64,000 nt of DNA from Hyparrhenia diplandra (taxonomy: Eukaryota; Streptophyta; Magnoliopsida; Poales; Poaceae): assembly GCA_015847255.1 (NCBI GenBank), contig JADLZK010002845.1, positions 1 through 64,000 of the forward strand, written 5' to 3'. The position numbers were made by a program, and so were the translations under genes. Positions 22,072 through 32,709 of this stretch are shown here, in pieces. Under the pieces are notes generated by a model. That model saw nothing but the letters and a program-made list of their open reading frames with translations, was not told the origin of the DNA and ran no database searches. Positions within the stretch are counted from its first letter, which is position 1, and each line of letters starts with the position of its first letter.

Positions 22072-24921
22072 CTAAAGGGCTTCTCGGAGCTGAAAGGACT
22101 TCAAAATAGCTCTAGCTTTATCGTACTCATTAAGATTGACCAATATGTTTTTCAATCGACGAGCCAGACCACGTGTCTCTTCCTCGCTAATGCCTGACGT
22201 GTGTCTCCTCTCCAACTTGTTTCCCAACTCAACCACTAGATCTACAAAAAGGCTGCAGCTTTTGATTTTGTTTAGGCCAAACTTCTGAAACTGCGGCAGC
22301 TATTCGCTCAGCCCTAGTGATAGCATCATGAACATCCAGGATGATACTCTTCATATGAGGAAGAATCTTCGCTCTCAGTAATTCATCTAAAGCAAGCTTC
22401 TCCACAACATGCTCCGCAAGGATGTCTTTCCACAGGCAAACATTCTTAAGGAGACGTATAGCAACACCAAACCTATATGCAGCATACTGAGAGGCACCTG
22501 GAACAGTCCTCGTCACCATTGATCCCCAGGCTGGTACTGAAAGATCAGCAATGGCCTCGAGTGAGGCGGCTTTCTCACAGAAGCCAGTAATTGATGCAAA
22601 TCCTTGCTTGAGGTTGGTAAATAAGTGATCACCATCCTACTAGCATCCACAGCGTTTCTAGTCCTTTGGGTACTCAATACATCCCAGCAGTGCTTAATAC
22701 GGTGGTGCAAAATAGGGAGAGCCACCTTTTCTACTAAGACTGGAACAACATTCGAGTCACAACCTGAAGGACTCTCATTATCTTGCATACCATAATCAAA
22801 AAGAACCTTGTGCCAATCCATGTCGAAGAAATCGGTTGTTTCATGGAGGGGATCCCACTTCAAGAGCTCCAATCTCACAAAAGGGGTGAAAACAGATGGT
22901 GCACTCAGGGCTACATGAGCATCCCGGTATGCAGAGGGGTACTGAGATTTCCACCCTTCAAATTTGTCCTTGACAGTTCTAAGGCTCAGTATTCCTCTTT
23001 AGCATCATTGAACACATGGTCAGCAGCCTTAAGAAACTCATCCCGGCTTGAAACATAAGCAGTGCTCTCACTGTCACTTTCATCAGTGCTTAGCTCTCCT
23101 TCAATCTTCACTACAGATGCCAATCTCTTGGTCTCTGACTGGGTTTTCCTTCGTCTTCTGTTCTCTTCCCTGCGTTTAAGATCCATACGCTTCTGCATGT
23201 TGATATCTCTGCCAAACTCATCCAACTCAGGTGGGAGGTTGGAACTTTCCCTAGCAGCAGCTGCAGCAGCTTGGGCAGCATTCGATGCAGCAGACAGGTA
23301 AGCTGAGCTTGATCCTTTGCTAAGAATAGATACTGCAGCATTTACAGCAGCTTCTATCACACCTGATTCATCAGCTAGGTCAGCCGCCGCGCCTCTCAGA
23401 AATAGCCAAAGCTCGATTTTCATGCAATTTCTGTATGTTTTCCTCCAACTCCTCTATTAAAAACGCCTTGTCATTCAAGAAATCACACATCACAGAAATA
23501 TAATCCCGAAGCTCCTGCATATAGACAAACCTCTTTTCGGCATCCTGCAAACCCTCTCGAGGCTTGATATCTCTGAAAGAGCTTCGTTAAGATGTGTGTC
23601 AGTCTTAACTAAAGCAGAGACTGTTGTCTTGTGAGTCTCCCTAAGCTTTCGGATGTTGTCTTGCAGGGCTTTATTTGCAACATCTGCTTGCTGAGCGATG
23701 GACAAGAACTCTGCAGTTCGGATGCAAAACTGATGCTGCAGGCACAACACCACTAAGTGAGGGCTGGTAATGGGAACCCACTGGGTATCCAAATGGCTGT
23801 GGTTGAACCTGCATAGCAGCTGGTACCCCATTTGCTGATCTCTGAGTAGAAGCATCGTCCATCCTCCTACCAAGCCCCTTCCTGAACTGCTCTTCCTCCC
23901 ATCTCCTCTCTTCTTCATCATCGTCATCATCATCTCTATCCTCATCAACCATCCTGCTGCCATCACTGAGAGGCCCAAAACTGGTGGCAGGACCCCTGTT
24001 ACTGATCCCACCAAATACACTTTTTGTGCTCCTCAGGCCATCACTTGGCTTGTCAGTGTACATTGCAATCCGATCCCTTGTCTCACTGTCATCCTCATCA
24101 CTCGACTCACCACCACCACCCGGCTGCTCAGCACACCGCCACCATCAGAGATATAATCTGGCGCCGCGATGCCTTGCTGCTGCCGCTGCTGTCGCTTTGC
24201 CCTGATGGCTTCAATGGTTGCACGGTCAGGTATCACTGGCCCTTCATCCTCTTCATCTCCTTCCTCCTCTTCAGATTTATCTTCCTCCATGTCGTGCTTC
24301 GGTATCCTTGGCCCAATGCTGGCCTCAGACATAGGTTTCACCAAACCTTTAAGAATAACCACAGTTTCTGTTGCAGCTGCGGTGGTGGTAGCTGCGGTGG
24401 AACTTGCAGGGGTAGCAGCCAATTTCTGTGACCGGGGCTCAGTCGCCGGAGTCTGTGGTTGGGAACGCAAGAGGCTCCCAGGGAGCGGGCGCGCATTCTT
24501 CTGGAGCTCCCGGAGGCGCTCTGGTGTGTACTCCCCAGCATGGGACTGGAAGTTGGACGGCTTAGGCGCCGACACAGCAGCGACGGCAGGCGTCGGCGAG
24601 CTCCTGATCCGGTCCCTGGCGGGCGTGAGGCGGTGGAGCGCTCCCGCGGCCGGGGACGCCGTGCGGGCCGGGCGAACCGAGGCCGTCGGGGGGCGGCGGC
24701 GCTGCGCGAAGGGACCCTCCCTCCGCGTCGTCCTCGTCCTCGTCGTCTGCGAAGCTGAGGCGGCTCGCCCCTGACGTCTCGGTGGCGACTTGGACTTTGG
24801 CACCGTTAGGGTTTTCGTCTTGGTGGAGGTGGTGGTGGAAGGCTTGAGTGGCTGCCGCCGTCGCCGTTGGCGTCCTCGTCGTCATCAGCGCGGCGGCGGA
24901 AGTTTTGCGGCTGCTACTCAT
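22072..24921 (-). CDS. ILP1: ILP1-like GCFC-domain protein (PAXBP1/GCF homologue)
   Basis: GCFC family protein. The Arabidopsis orthologue ILP1 works with NTR1 in disassembling spliceosomes and also affects endoreduplication; it acts in the nucleus. One long exon, no introns needed, encodes about 950 aa. The N terminus is basic (MSSSRK, then an Arg-rich run) followed by LSFADDEDEDD. The middle has acidic blocks and PDYISDGGG. A coiled-coil stretch starts at SIAQQADVANKALQDNIRKL. The GCFC domain includes FVRLELLKWDPLHETTDF and HRIKHCWDVLSTQRTRNAVDASRM. The C terminus ends in NEYDKARAILKSFQLREAL. At least eight single-base shifts interrupt the frame, including 24903-24906, about 24714-24722, 23552-23554, about 22985, about 22568 and 22246-22250. 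Each is in or beside a short run, and each restores family sequence when corrected. It is head-to-head with the TMEM70-like gene. Confidence 0.88.
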
Positions 24922-25398
24922 ACCGGCTCGCCGGGACGTCACGACCTGAGGAAACCCGAGAAGTTTTGGGGTATTGGATTAAGGCGGGCAAGTACAGAAA
25001 CCTTCGATTCGAATCGAAGGGTGAGTAATAAGAGGACACGGTGATCGAACCTGCAGCTGCTTCGGCGGCGGCGTCTAGGGTTCCGGCGACCGAGATGGCG
25101 GAGCGGAGCGGAGCCGGTTGGGATTTGGGAAGATCCGTGCGCGTATGCGAGGGCTTGGAGACCTGTTCCGGCTGCTGCGGGCTGGGTTTGGGTGGATTCG
25201 ATTCGTAGCCAACGATTGGGCCAGACCGACTTCGATTTCGACTTCAGGCCCATACAACGGACCATTGCGTAGGCCCAATTAACATTAGGCCCGTTTGCAC
25301 ATCGTCGTCTTCTTCATGGGTGGTCCGCACCACTGCTGCATCGCCATTTCTCCGTCCCAAAACCTAGGCTGCCCCCCACACCTGATCGATCGGAGGCC
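24922..25398. promoter_or_regulatory. Bidirectional promoter, ILP1 / TMEM70-like
   Basis: The two start codons are only 477 bp apart in divergent orientation. Site II-type elements occur as TGGGCC at 25217-25222 and GGCCCA at 25247-25252 and 25272-25277, with a degenerate GGCCCG at 25288-25293. Site II elements are known from promoters of ribosomal-protein, mitochondrial and other growth-related plant genes. An AACCCTAG telo-box-like sequence lies near 25072. Confidence 0.6.
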
Positions 25399-26925
25399 AT
25401 GGCGACGGCGAGGCACCCGATCCGCGGCCCCCTCCGTGGGGCTCTCCTCCGCCACTTCTCCTTGGGTCCTGCCTCGACTACACACGCCGTCTCCCGGGTC
25501 CCAGGTATCTCTCCGCCTCTCGATCGCTCCCCTTCTCCCCGCCGTGGTTGTACTCCCGCCTCCATGTTAGCTTCGATCCCAAAAATGGCGGCGTCTAAGA
25601 TACGAGTGCACGCCTTAAATGTTTGAGGAACAGTGATCTGCATGTTTTCTTGTTTGATTATTGTTATGCCTGGGACGGTGGGGAACAGGTGTGAGCTGTT
25701 CTTCTCTGGGAGATCGGGCGGTTATGTCTTTTGTTACTGTGAATTGTTAGGGTAAGTGATGGCACAATCAATGTTTCAGCCGAAATTTGATATTTGCGAG
25801 GCTAGGAATCAGGATGCCACACGACTAGCCATTCTTTTTTAGAGCCAATTGTAATTTGCAAGGTTCAGTGATGTTATCTTCAGCCTCGGTAAATCCCCGC
25901 TTGTAGATTCAAAACTAGGTACAATCTGCTAATGGCGTAATTTCAATTGGTTGTTCTATGAGCTCTACTCGCACTATAGTCGCATTTTGCCAGCTTATTT
26001 ACAGGTGGTAGTATGCAATTTCTGGTATATTCTGTCAAATCTAGTGCTCCATTTCCATATCTTTCCACCAAATAATAATCTCTGCCTTCACTGCAACTAT
26101 CTGGTTTACTAGTATGTCTCAGTATTCGCTTGTTGGATAACTGAAGTGAATGTTAATGTTCCGCATATTTGCTGTAGCTTGTGTGCATCACTGTAAAGCA
26201 CTATACAATGCCGAACTATGCTCATTATTTTTTTTCTTCTCCAGATTTCCAGGTTCCTCGGTCTACTATGTGGAGGCATTTCACAACGTCCAGGCCTAAT
26301 TCTCTTGCAAGACATGACAACTTTGGTCTGGTTGCCTGTTTGCACACTCAGATAAGATGTGCTTCGCAGGCTGCTGCTGTGAAAGAAACTGAAGCCAGTG
26401 GCAGCAAGATAAGCATCGGGCCCAAACCAAAACAGATCAAGGAGGATGATGAGGATGCTAACCTGGTATATCAAGGGGCAATTTCATCAACCATAAAGAA
26501 AGTGAAGCTTCTCTCTCTGTCCACCTGCTGCCTCTCCGTGTCACTAGGGCCAGTGATAACATTCATGACTTCACCTGACATGAATGTGATCCTCAAGGGA
26601 GCTATTGCATCCACCGTCATTTTACTCAGTGCCACTACAACTGGAGTCTTGCATTGGTTCGTGAGCCCATACATTCACAAGCTCCGGTGGCGTCCTGGTT
26701 CAGATAGCTTTGAGGCTGAGGTGATGTCATGGCTAGCTACTCCCCTCAAAAGGACTGTCAAATTTGCTGATGTGAGGCCTCCTGAAACAAATAGGCCTTT
26801 TGTCACCTTTTAAGGCTGAGGGGAACTTCTACTTGGTCGATGCTGAACACTTCTCGAACAAGGCCTTGTTGGCTAGGCTAACACCCCAGAAGCTTCCTCA
26901 TGAGTCTGCATTCAAGAACTTGTGA
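25399..26925 (+). CDS. TMEM70-like mitochondrial inner-membrane protein
   Basis: Homologue of transmembrane protein 70, which in animals assists assembly of ATP synthase and complex I in the inner mitochondrial membrane. Exons: 25399-25504 and 26245-26925; about 261 aa. The N terminus is rich in Arg, Ser and Thr with few acids, as in a mitochondrial presequence. After a lysine/acidic linker comes VYQGAISSTIKKVKLLSLST, then two hydrophobic segments (around SVSLGPVITFM and AIASTVILLSATTTGVLHWF). The C-terminal domain includes FEAEVMSWLATPLKRTVKFA. As written the frame stops at VTF, but TTTT at 26808-26811 should be TTT. With that, the conserved tail continues through KAEGNFYLVDAEHFSNKALL to AFKNL and the stop at 26923-26925. 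A remnant of a second copy of its 5' end lies at 32338-32403. Confidence 0.85.
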
Positions 26926-27639
26926 GTGGATTTTGTTCCACTTGCCCATGCCTGCACTTCTGGTCGTGAGCCTTCATAGGCCGTTTGAAAACATTTCTGT
27001 AGTTTCTTCCAGCTAATACTTCCCTGAAGATGTGTTACTATATATTTGTACTGTTGCTTACATTCTATATGTGGAGATTTGCTAGCTGCTTGTGTTTCGC
27101 AGTTTTAGTTTAGGGAAACACACTGAGTTCTGGTGTTGACTGTTGAGTCTGCACTTTGAATAAGTAGGTGGTAAGATATCTGCCTGGGATCCTTAAAATG
27201 TCTTTTTGTATCTGAAATTGCCATACTTTTCGCCTTACTGCTGGCAATGGCTCGTAATCTGATTGGTCAAATGTAAGCTGGTGCTCCTGTGGCGCCTTGG
27301 GGCAGCATGATAACTATGTGCGTGGCGGGCATGATAAGCCTCAGTATATGAAATATTATGATCCTACATGCCTTATGAGGTACGATGAATATTATGATCC
27401 TACAGGCTCCTTATGAAGCTGTTACCATCGAGGAGACCAGTAGCCCTCGAATATGATCTGATCACGTTTCTGCTTTACTAATAACTCAACATCTAAGACA
27501 GGCCAAAGTTTTCTTTTTTAAGTCAGTTTGACAATCATTCTCACATTGACATGAAAAGAATAAAGAACAAAGGATAATGTGGTATACTGGTATATTTATC
27601 AAACTGAACTCTCATCCCTGGCGTTTTGCATTTTGTCTT
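26926..27639. other. 3' flank of the TMEM70-like gene
   Basis: AT-rich sequence with no further gene. A local repeat, ATATTATGATCCTACA, occurs at about 27352 and 27390. Confidence 0.45.
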
Positions 27640-28200
27640 GTCCACATTGGCTAAACTATGAGCTTATCTACTACAAAACGTGTCTTAGGACACCACAGCT
27701 CAAAATCTCTTGATTTGATTAGTTCATGTCTTCATGATCAACACCGATGACAATACCACCATTCGCGTTTAAGTCAGAATCAGATCTTTACTGACAGCAA
27801 GCGAAATGTGGGCAGCAGCAAAATTCCACAATGGTCAGTCGCACTCAGGACTATTAGGACACCAAATTCTCCAACTTCTTTCGGAACTTTGGAACAGCAT
27901 CGGCTTTAATTGCCATCACTAAGCCCATCTCTTTGTATCTTCATCTGCATGAAGAGCCAGAAAATTCAGTTTAGGAACAGGCATATCATTTGAAACATTT
28001 GGCTATGGATATCAATGGCAGACTACAACCATCAGGGAGGCAGATTATATACACATAATATTATCAGGAGGGACTATAACAAGAGTTCAAGATAGGTGAA
28101 AAGAAACAAAACTTCCAACTTCACATTCTTTTGCTTTGGCTACTAGTATTTTCTCCGTTTATTATAAGGACATGATATGAGTGGTGTCATGCAATCCAAA
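27640..28200 (-). pseudogene. Duplicated last exon and intron of BCP1 (dead copy)
   Basis: This block matches the region around the true last exon of the BCP1 gene. The exon-like part (27854-27963) encodes YKEMGLVMAIKADAVPKFRK and KKLENLVS. The start of the exon has lost two bases relative to the live copy, so the frame is broken, and the penultimate Glu codon has become a stop. The flank matches both 32805-33000 and 34255-34560, sequences that in the live gene are now separated by an insertion. No other BCP1 exons are present beside it, so it cannot make BCP1. Confidence 0.85.
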
Positions 28201-28209
28201 TACCAACTA

Positions 28210-28450
28210 CAAATGAGCCTGGGCACGAGTTGAAGGCAACCTGGCAGCCATATCTGATATTTTTTTTTTTTTCCTTGAAGTCTTCAAGCAAGAGGCTGTT
28301 ACTTGATCTAATATCCCTATGGACAATGGAAGGCTAAACTTTCCCATGAAGATATTCAAGTACTTTTTTGCATCTTCATTAGCAATTTGCGCCTGCAGCA
28401 TCCAATCAAGTGTCGGCCAGGTTGAGCACCTTGAACTCCTTTTCTTCCTA
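28210..28450 (-). pseudogene. Fragment of a PTI1-like protein kinase gene
   Basis: On the minus strand, frame-shifted pieces match PTI1-like Ser/Thr kinases in order: RKGVQGAQPG, then LDWMLQAQIA, then PSIVHRDIRSSNSLLLEDF, which holds the HRD catalytic loop, then SDMAARLPSTR. Shifts separate the pieces. The kinase N-lobe and most of the C-lobe are absent. The fragment directly abuts the duplicated BCP1 tail. It is a captured or truncated gene piece, not a functional kinase. Confidence 0.8.
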
Positions 28451-29653
28451 TTGACATAAATTTATTTGTTTTTCTCAAAGAAGCAGGAGAGCTGTGTATC
28501 TTTGAATTAAGAAGAAAAGGAGCAAGAGCCCTTACAACACACACCCACACTCCTAAGACATGAATTTTAATTCTAAAATAAATTGCAAATTATCAGTTGA
28601 AGCTACAGTATTCAAGTAAGAGTGCAGAGTTGTGCAGCAGGTTGCAGGATATGCAAAATCATACCATGTAGAACATCACACAGAGAACCGATGGTGCGCA
28701 AACTCATGGCTACTATGTGAAGATTACGTTCCATAAAGTACCCCAACATATCTACAAAGTTTTCACGTTTGAACCATGAAACCATCAGAAAGCAGCATTG
28801 TTTGATTCAGATTCCTGTATTGAATGTTACATTTCTTGGGATGACATACTAAAAAAAATCTATGGACATCAGATTCAGATATTAGAAATGCTCCAAATTG
28901 TTAACTCACAAGTCACAACCAAATGAGGAATAACTGAATGCAGTCCAACAAATCAAAATATGAAGCAGCAAACTATTAAATGAATCAAAACATACAAATG
29001 AAAATTGAAAGGCTGCCTGAATGTTGAATGTCCCCTTAGCTGGCATTCTAAAATTTGGAACATAATTTGCACATTCCATCCTGTAGATAGGTCAAAATAA
29101 CTGTAAACTGCCATATTTCCTTGCCTTTCTGAAAGACAAGTAGCAGAAAACTGTCAAGGACATTACAGATCCTACAATGACAGTTAGTATTAGTTCAAAT
29201 CATAATACATACAACCAATTTATTGCAAGCTAGTGTCAATTGGATGAACAGAAAGATCAAGTTAATAACCCAATATTGATTTTTTAAAGAACATAACAAG
29301 TGCTGAGTCAAAACATAGAATTAACATAATAAAACTACAGTTTAATTTGCAAGCAACCCCATCAACTCATGGAAGATATGCTGCTAGGAGTTAGGACCAA
29401 AAAAATTGTCAAGTACAACTCATATAAGTTGGCAAAGTCATTGTCTTAAAAGGAAGCATCATTTCTATTGGGATGCAAATTCAATATATAAAAGTACTGC
29501 AAGGAAACAACAATAGCGATTAATGAAAATCACTTTATTGTAACAAAATCTTTGTTATGAATGAATAAGTTAATGCTACAACTTACAACACATGGAGTAT
29601 AAAATGTACTCCTCAGCATGAGCCCATCAGCATATTAAAAAAATGGATGATCT
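28451..29653. other. Intergenic, 3' flank of the PPR gene
   Basis: AT-rich sequence in which no coding or RNA gene is supported. Confidence 0.45.
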
Positions 29654-31547
29654 CTAAGGCCTCCAAATCTCATCCCAACAATTGTCAACCACCTTTTGAA
29701 CTCTCTTAGTCTGACAAACTCCTCGCACTACGGTATACCAAATGACAGCCTCTGGCACAATATACTTAGCCAGCATGACCATTACAACATCTCCTGCTGC
29801 CCTATATCTATCTCTATAGCATAGCCTCATGACAAGTCCCTCTAAGAATTCCCTTCCTTTCCCCTCTACAACTCCAATCTCCCCAAAAGAAAATATTGCA
29901 GGTTACTGTGTCTGGATCACACATTTGATCAAGCATCTGGTTAAGCAAGTTCATTGCCCGAGGTAGATCTTTTGTGCGGATCAGTGCATCCAATAGAACA
30001 TTATAAGTAATGACATCTGGTTTGGCATCACCCTTTGCCAGCATGTCATTAAATAGGCGGAGACCACCATCTACCATCCCAGACATGCATAAACCTTTCA
30101 TCATTGAAGTATAAGCAATGGTATCAGGGGCACAGCCACGGCCAAGCATGCTTTTCCAGACCATCATAGCATCTTTTAATCTCCCTACATTGCACAACCC
30201 GCTGATCAATATGCTGTAACTAATGGCACTTGGCACACAGCCAACCTTTATCATCTCCTCCCACATAGAGAGTGCCCGCGATGAATTACCAATCTGGAAA
30301 TATCCCCGAGTCATTGAGCTGTATGTCATGATATTTGGGATGCATTTGGCATCAACCATTTCTTCAAATAACATTTCAGCTTCTGTCATCCTCCCAGACC
30401 GTGCAAAGCCATCAATCATTGCTGAATACAAAACAACATTCGGCTTTACCCTAGCTGCCACCATTGCCTCCCACACCATCAATGCCCTGTCAACCTGCCC
30501 TGACTTGCAAAACCCGGTGATCACAGCCGAGAACACAAACTCACTGGGTGCAAGCCCGTTCCTCCCCATTTCCTGAGCCACCTTCCATGCATCCTCCACT
30601 CTCCCACACTTGACCAGCCCATCGACCACTGCTCCGTAGGTCATTAACCCTGGCACAGTCCCTTGATTCTCCATTCTTCTCATGACGTTCATCGCTGCCC
30701 TCGCCTTCCCACACAACAGTAGACCATGCAGCAGCACATTGTATGTCACTGCGGTCAGCGCGCAACCCTTGAGCTGCATAAACTGAAATAGCTTGGCTGC
30801 CCCATTGACATCCCCTGCACGCAGCATCGCCCTGAGCACAGGGTTAAAGGCCTCAGCAGACACCACTCCATCGACCACCATCTCATGAACCAGCGCCACC
30901 GCGTCTTCCACCCACCCTGCATCGGCCAGTGCGGACACAACGGTAGAGTAGGTGAACTTATCCGGCACAAGATTCCACGCTGGAATGACATCGTGGAGGA
31001 TTCCCAAGGCGATTGCAAGATAGAGGCCGGGGTTCCTTGGAACCATAGAGGAGCAGATGCACTTGAGGAGGAGGTTGAAGGAGAGCAGAGTGGGAGTGAG
31101 GCCAGGGAAGCGGCGGAGGGAGTGGGAGAAGAAGGCCGGAAGGAGGTGAGGGGGGGAGGGGAAACCGGAGGAGCGCGGAGTTGAAGGAGTGGTGAGTGGT
31201 GACGGCGGACGTGGGCGGGGAGAGGAAGAGACGGAGCGCAAGGATCGGGCTCGGCGAGCGGGCGAGGGCGGCGACGAGGTGGGGAAGATGTGCGGCGAGG
31301 CGTCGTGGGGAAGGCGGCAGAGGAAGCCGAGGACGGACGCGGCGGACGCGGGCGGGGAGGCGATGGCGAGGGATCGCGCGACGGACAGTAGCGTAGGCCC
31401 GGCGGCCGGGAAGAGCTCGGCGGCGAGGGGCAGTTCGTCGTCGGATGAAGAGGACGAGCGGCAGCCGCGCGCGGCGGAGGCGGCAAGGGAGGGTAAGCAG
31501 GTGAGACGGCGGAGGGAGAAGGGGAGGCGGGTGGTGGGATGGGGCAT
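29654..31547 (-). CDS. P-type pentatricopeptide repeat protein
   Basis: PPR proteins bind organellar RNA one base per repeat and act in its processing, stability or translation. This single-exon gene encodes about 630 aa. The N terminus is rich in Arg and Ser, as in an organelle transit peptide. About ten tandem 35-residue P-class repeats follow, for example starting TYNVLLHGLLLCGKARAAM, TYGAVVDGLVKCGRVEDAW, LYSAMIDGFARSGRMTEAE and AYTSMMKGLCMSGMVDGGL. No E, DYW or SMR domain is seen. The frame stops early at 29814 as written, but AAAA at 29885-29888 should be AAA; the protein then continues through EGLVMRLCYRDRYRAAGDV to a stop at 29654-29656. Two opposite shifts (31281-31284 one G short, 31150-31156 one G long) scramble about 40 residues near the N terminus. 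A TAGGGTTT telo-box lies at 31649-31656. Confidence 0.88.
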
Positions 31548-32337
31548 AGGGGAGGCGAAGCATGGCGGTGGGGAGGACGGCGGCGGTGGTGTTCAGGCGG
31601 GGGGAGGGCCGGCCTTGTTGCAGCATTTTGCTGCAAAATCTCAGGTCCTAGGGTTTATGTGCGCTAATAAACTATAGTCTTTCCTCACTATCAAAGTTTT
31701 GTAAATTCCATGCGTTATTATTAGAAAAAAGAGTTCATGTGTCACTCAGTTCAAACGTTTTTTGCCCGTGCTTTCGTCAGATTTGGCTCTCACAACGTCA
31801 AACTGTGGCGAAAAAAATTAAAAAGATACTCTAATGTGTCATTATTTTTTTTTTGAGCATCTTAATGATTTAAGATGAAAAAAAAAAAACTTATTAGAAC
31901 AACAAAGTTATAATTCTCATCATATAAAAAGTATCTTCTAATACAAGAAAACATGATTCTCCCAAGGCATACTAACCAAATCTTTATCAGCACAAAATCA
32001 ACTCTCTTGCATTGAGTTTTTATACGAAAATTGTGAATCTTGATGAGATCTACAACTTTCTAGTTCTGAGTTTTTAATCTGAGGTTGTCAAGATGCTAAA
32101 AAAATACACTTACACATTCGAGTTTTTTTTTTTTACTTACTTTGCACTACTGCAATTTGAAACCTCCAGAGACAAATCTGACGGACAAAAAAAAAAAAAA
32201 AAAAAGAACTTCAAATCAGTGGCACCTATGTCTACTTAACTTTTTTAATAGCGTATATGGAATTGTAAACTTTTATATTCACAAACAGGGAAAATATAAT
32301 AACACCATAACAGAAGCGAACCGTTGAATAGGCCTGA
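31548..32337. other. Intergenic, upstream of the PPR gene
   Basis: The first 130 bp should hold the PPR promoter and leader. The rest is AT-rich with A- and T-tracts (for example 32188-32206). No gene is supported. Confidence 0.45.
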
Positions 32338-32403
32338 ATAGGCCCGTTCCTATATGCGTACCAAAACCCTACCCCCACACCTGATCGATCGAAGGCCATG
32401 GCG
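32338..32403 (+). pseudogene. Remnant of a second TMEM70-like 5' end
   Basis: From TAGGCCCGTT through CCCCACACCTGATCGATCG and GGCCATGGCGAC, this short block matches the promoter, leader and start codon of the TMEM70-like gene at 25286-25404. After GCGAC it departs abruptly into sequence matching the 3' flank of that gene (27640 onward). The coding body has therefore been deleted. An AAAACCCTA telo-box-like motif is present here, while the live copy has AAAACCTA. Confidence 0.8.
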
Positions 32404-32709
32404 ACAGGTCAAAGTCGTTGGATTACTTCCACTAACCTGTTGTATAGTGACCAGTGTCTCACAATCCACATCTGCTAAACTATGGTGTATTGGTGCTGAT
32501 ATATAAAACATGTACTAGGACACACAACTCAAAATCTCTTGATTTGATTAGTCCATGAATGAATCCTTGTTGCAAATCAACACAAACAACAGCACCACCG
32601 TTCGCGCTTCACAGCCAAAATCAGTCATTACTGACATCAAGCAAAATGTGGACATTTCAAACCATGTGGACAGCAGCAAAATTCCACATTGGTCAGTTAC
32701 ACAAAAGGA

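Noticed and set aside
28210..28450. Functional PTI1 kinase gene
   Set aside because: Only the catalytic-loop region is present, frames are broken, and it abuts unrelated sequence; treated as a fragment.
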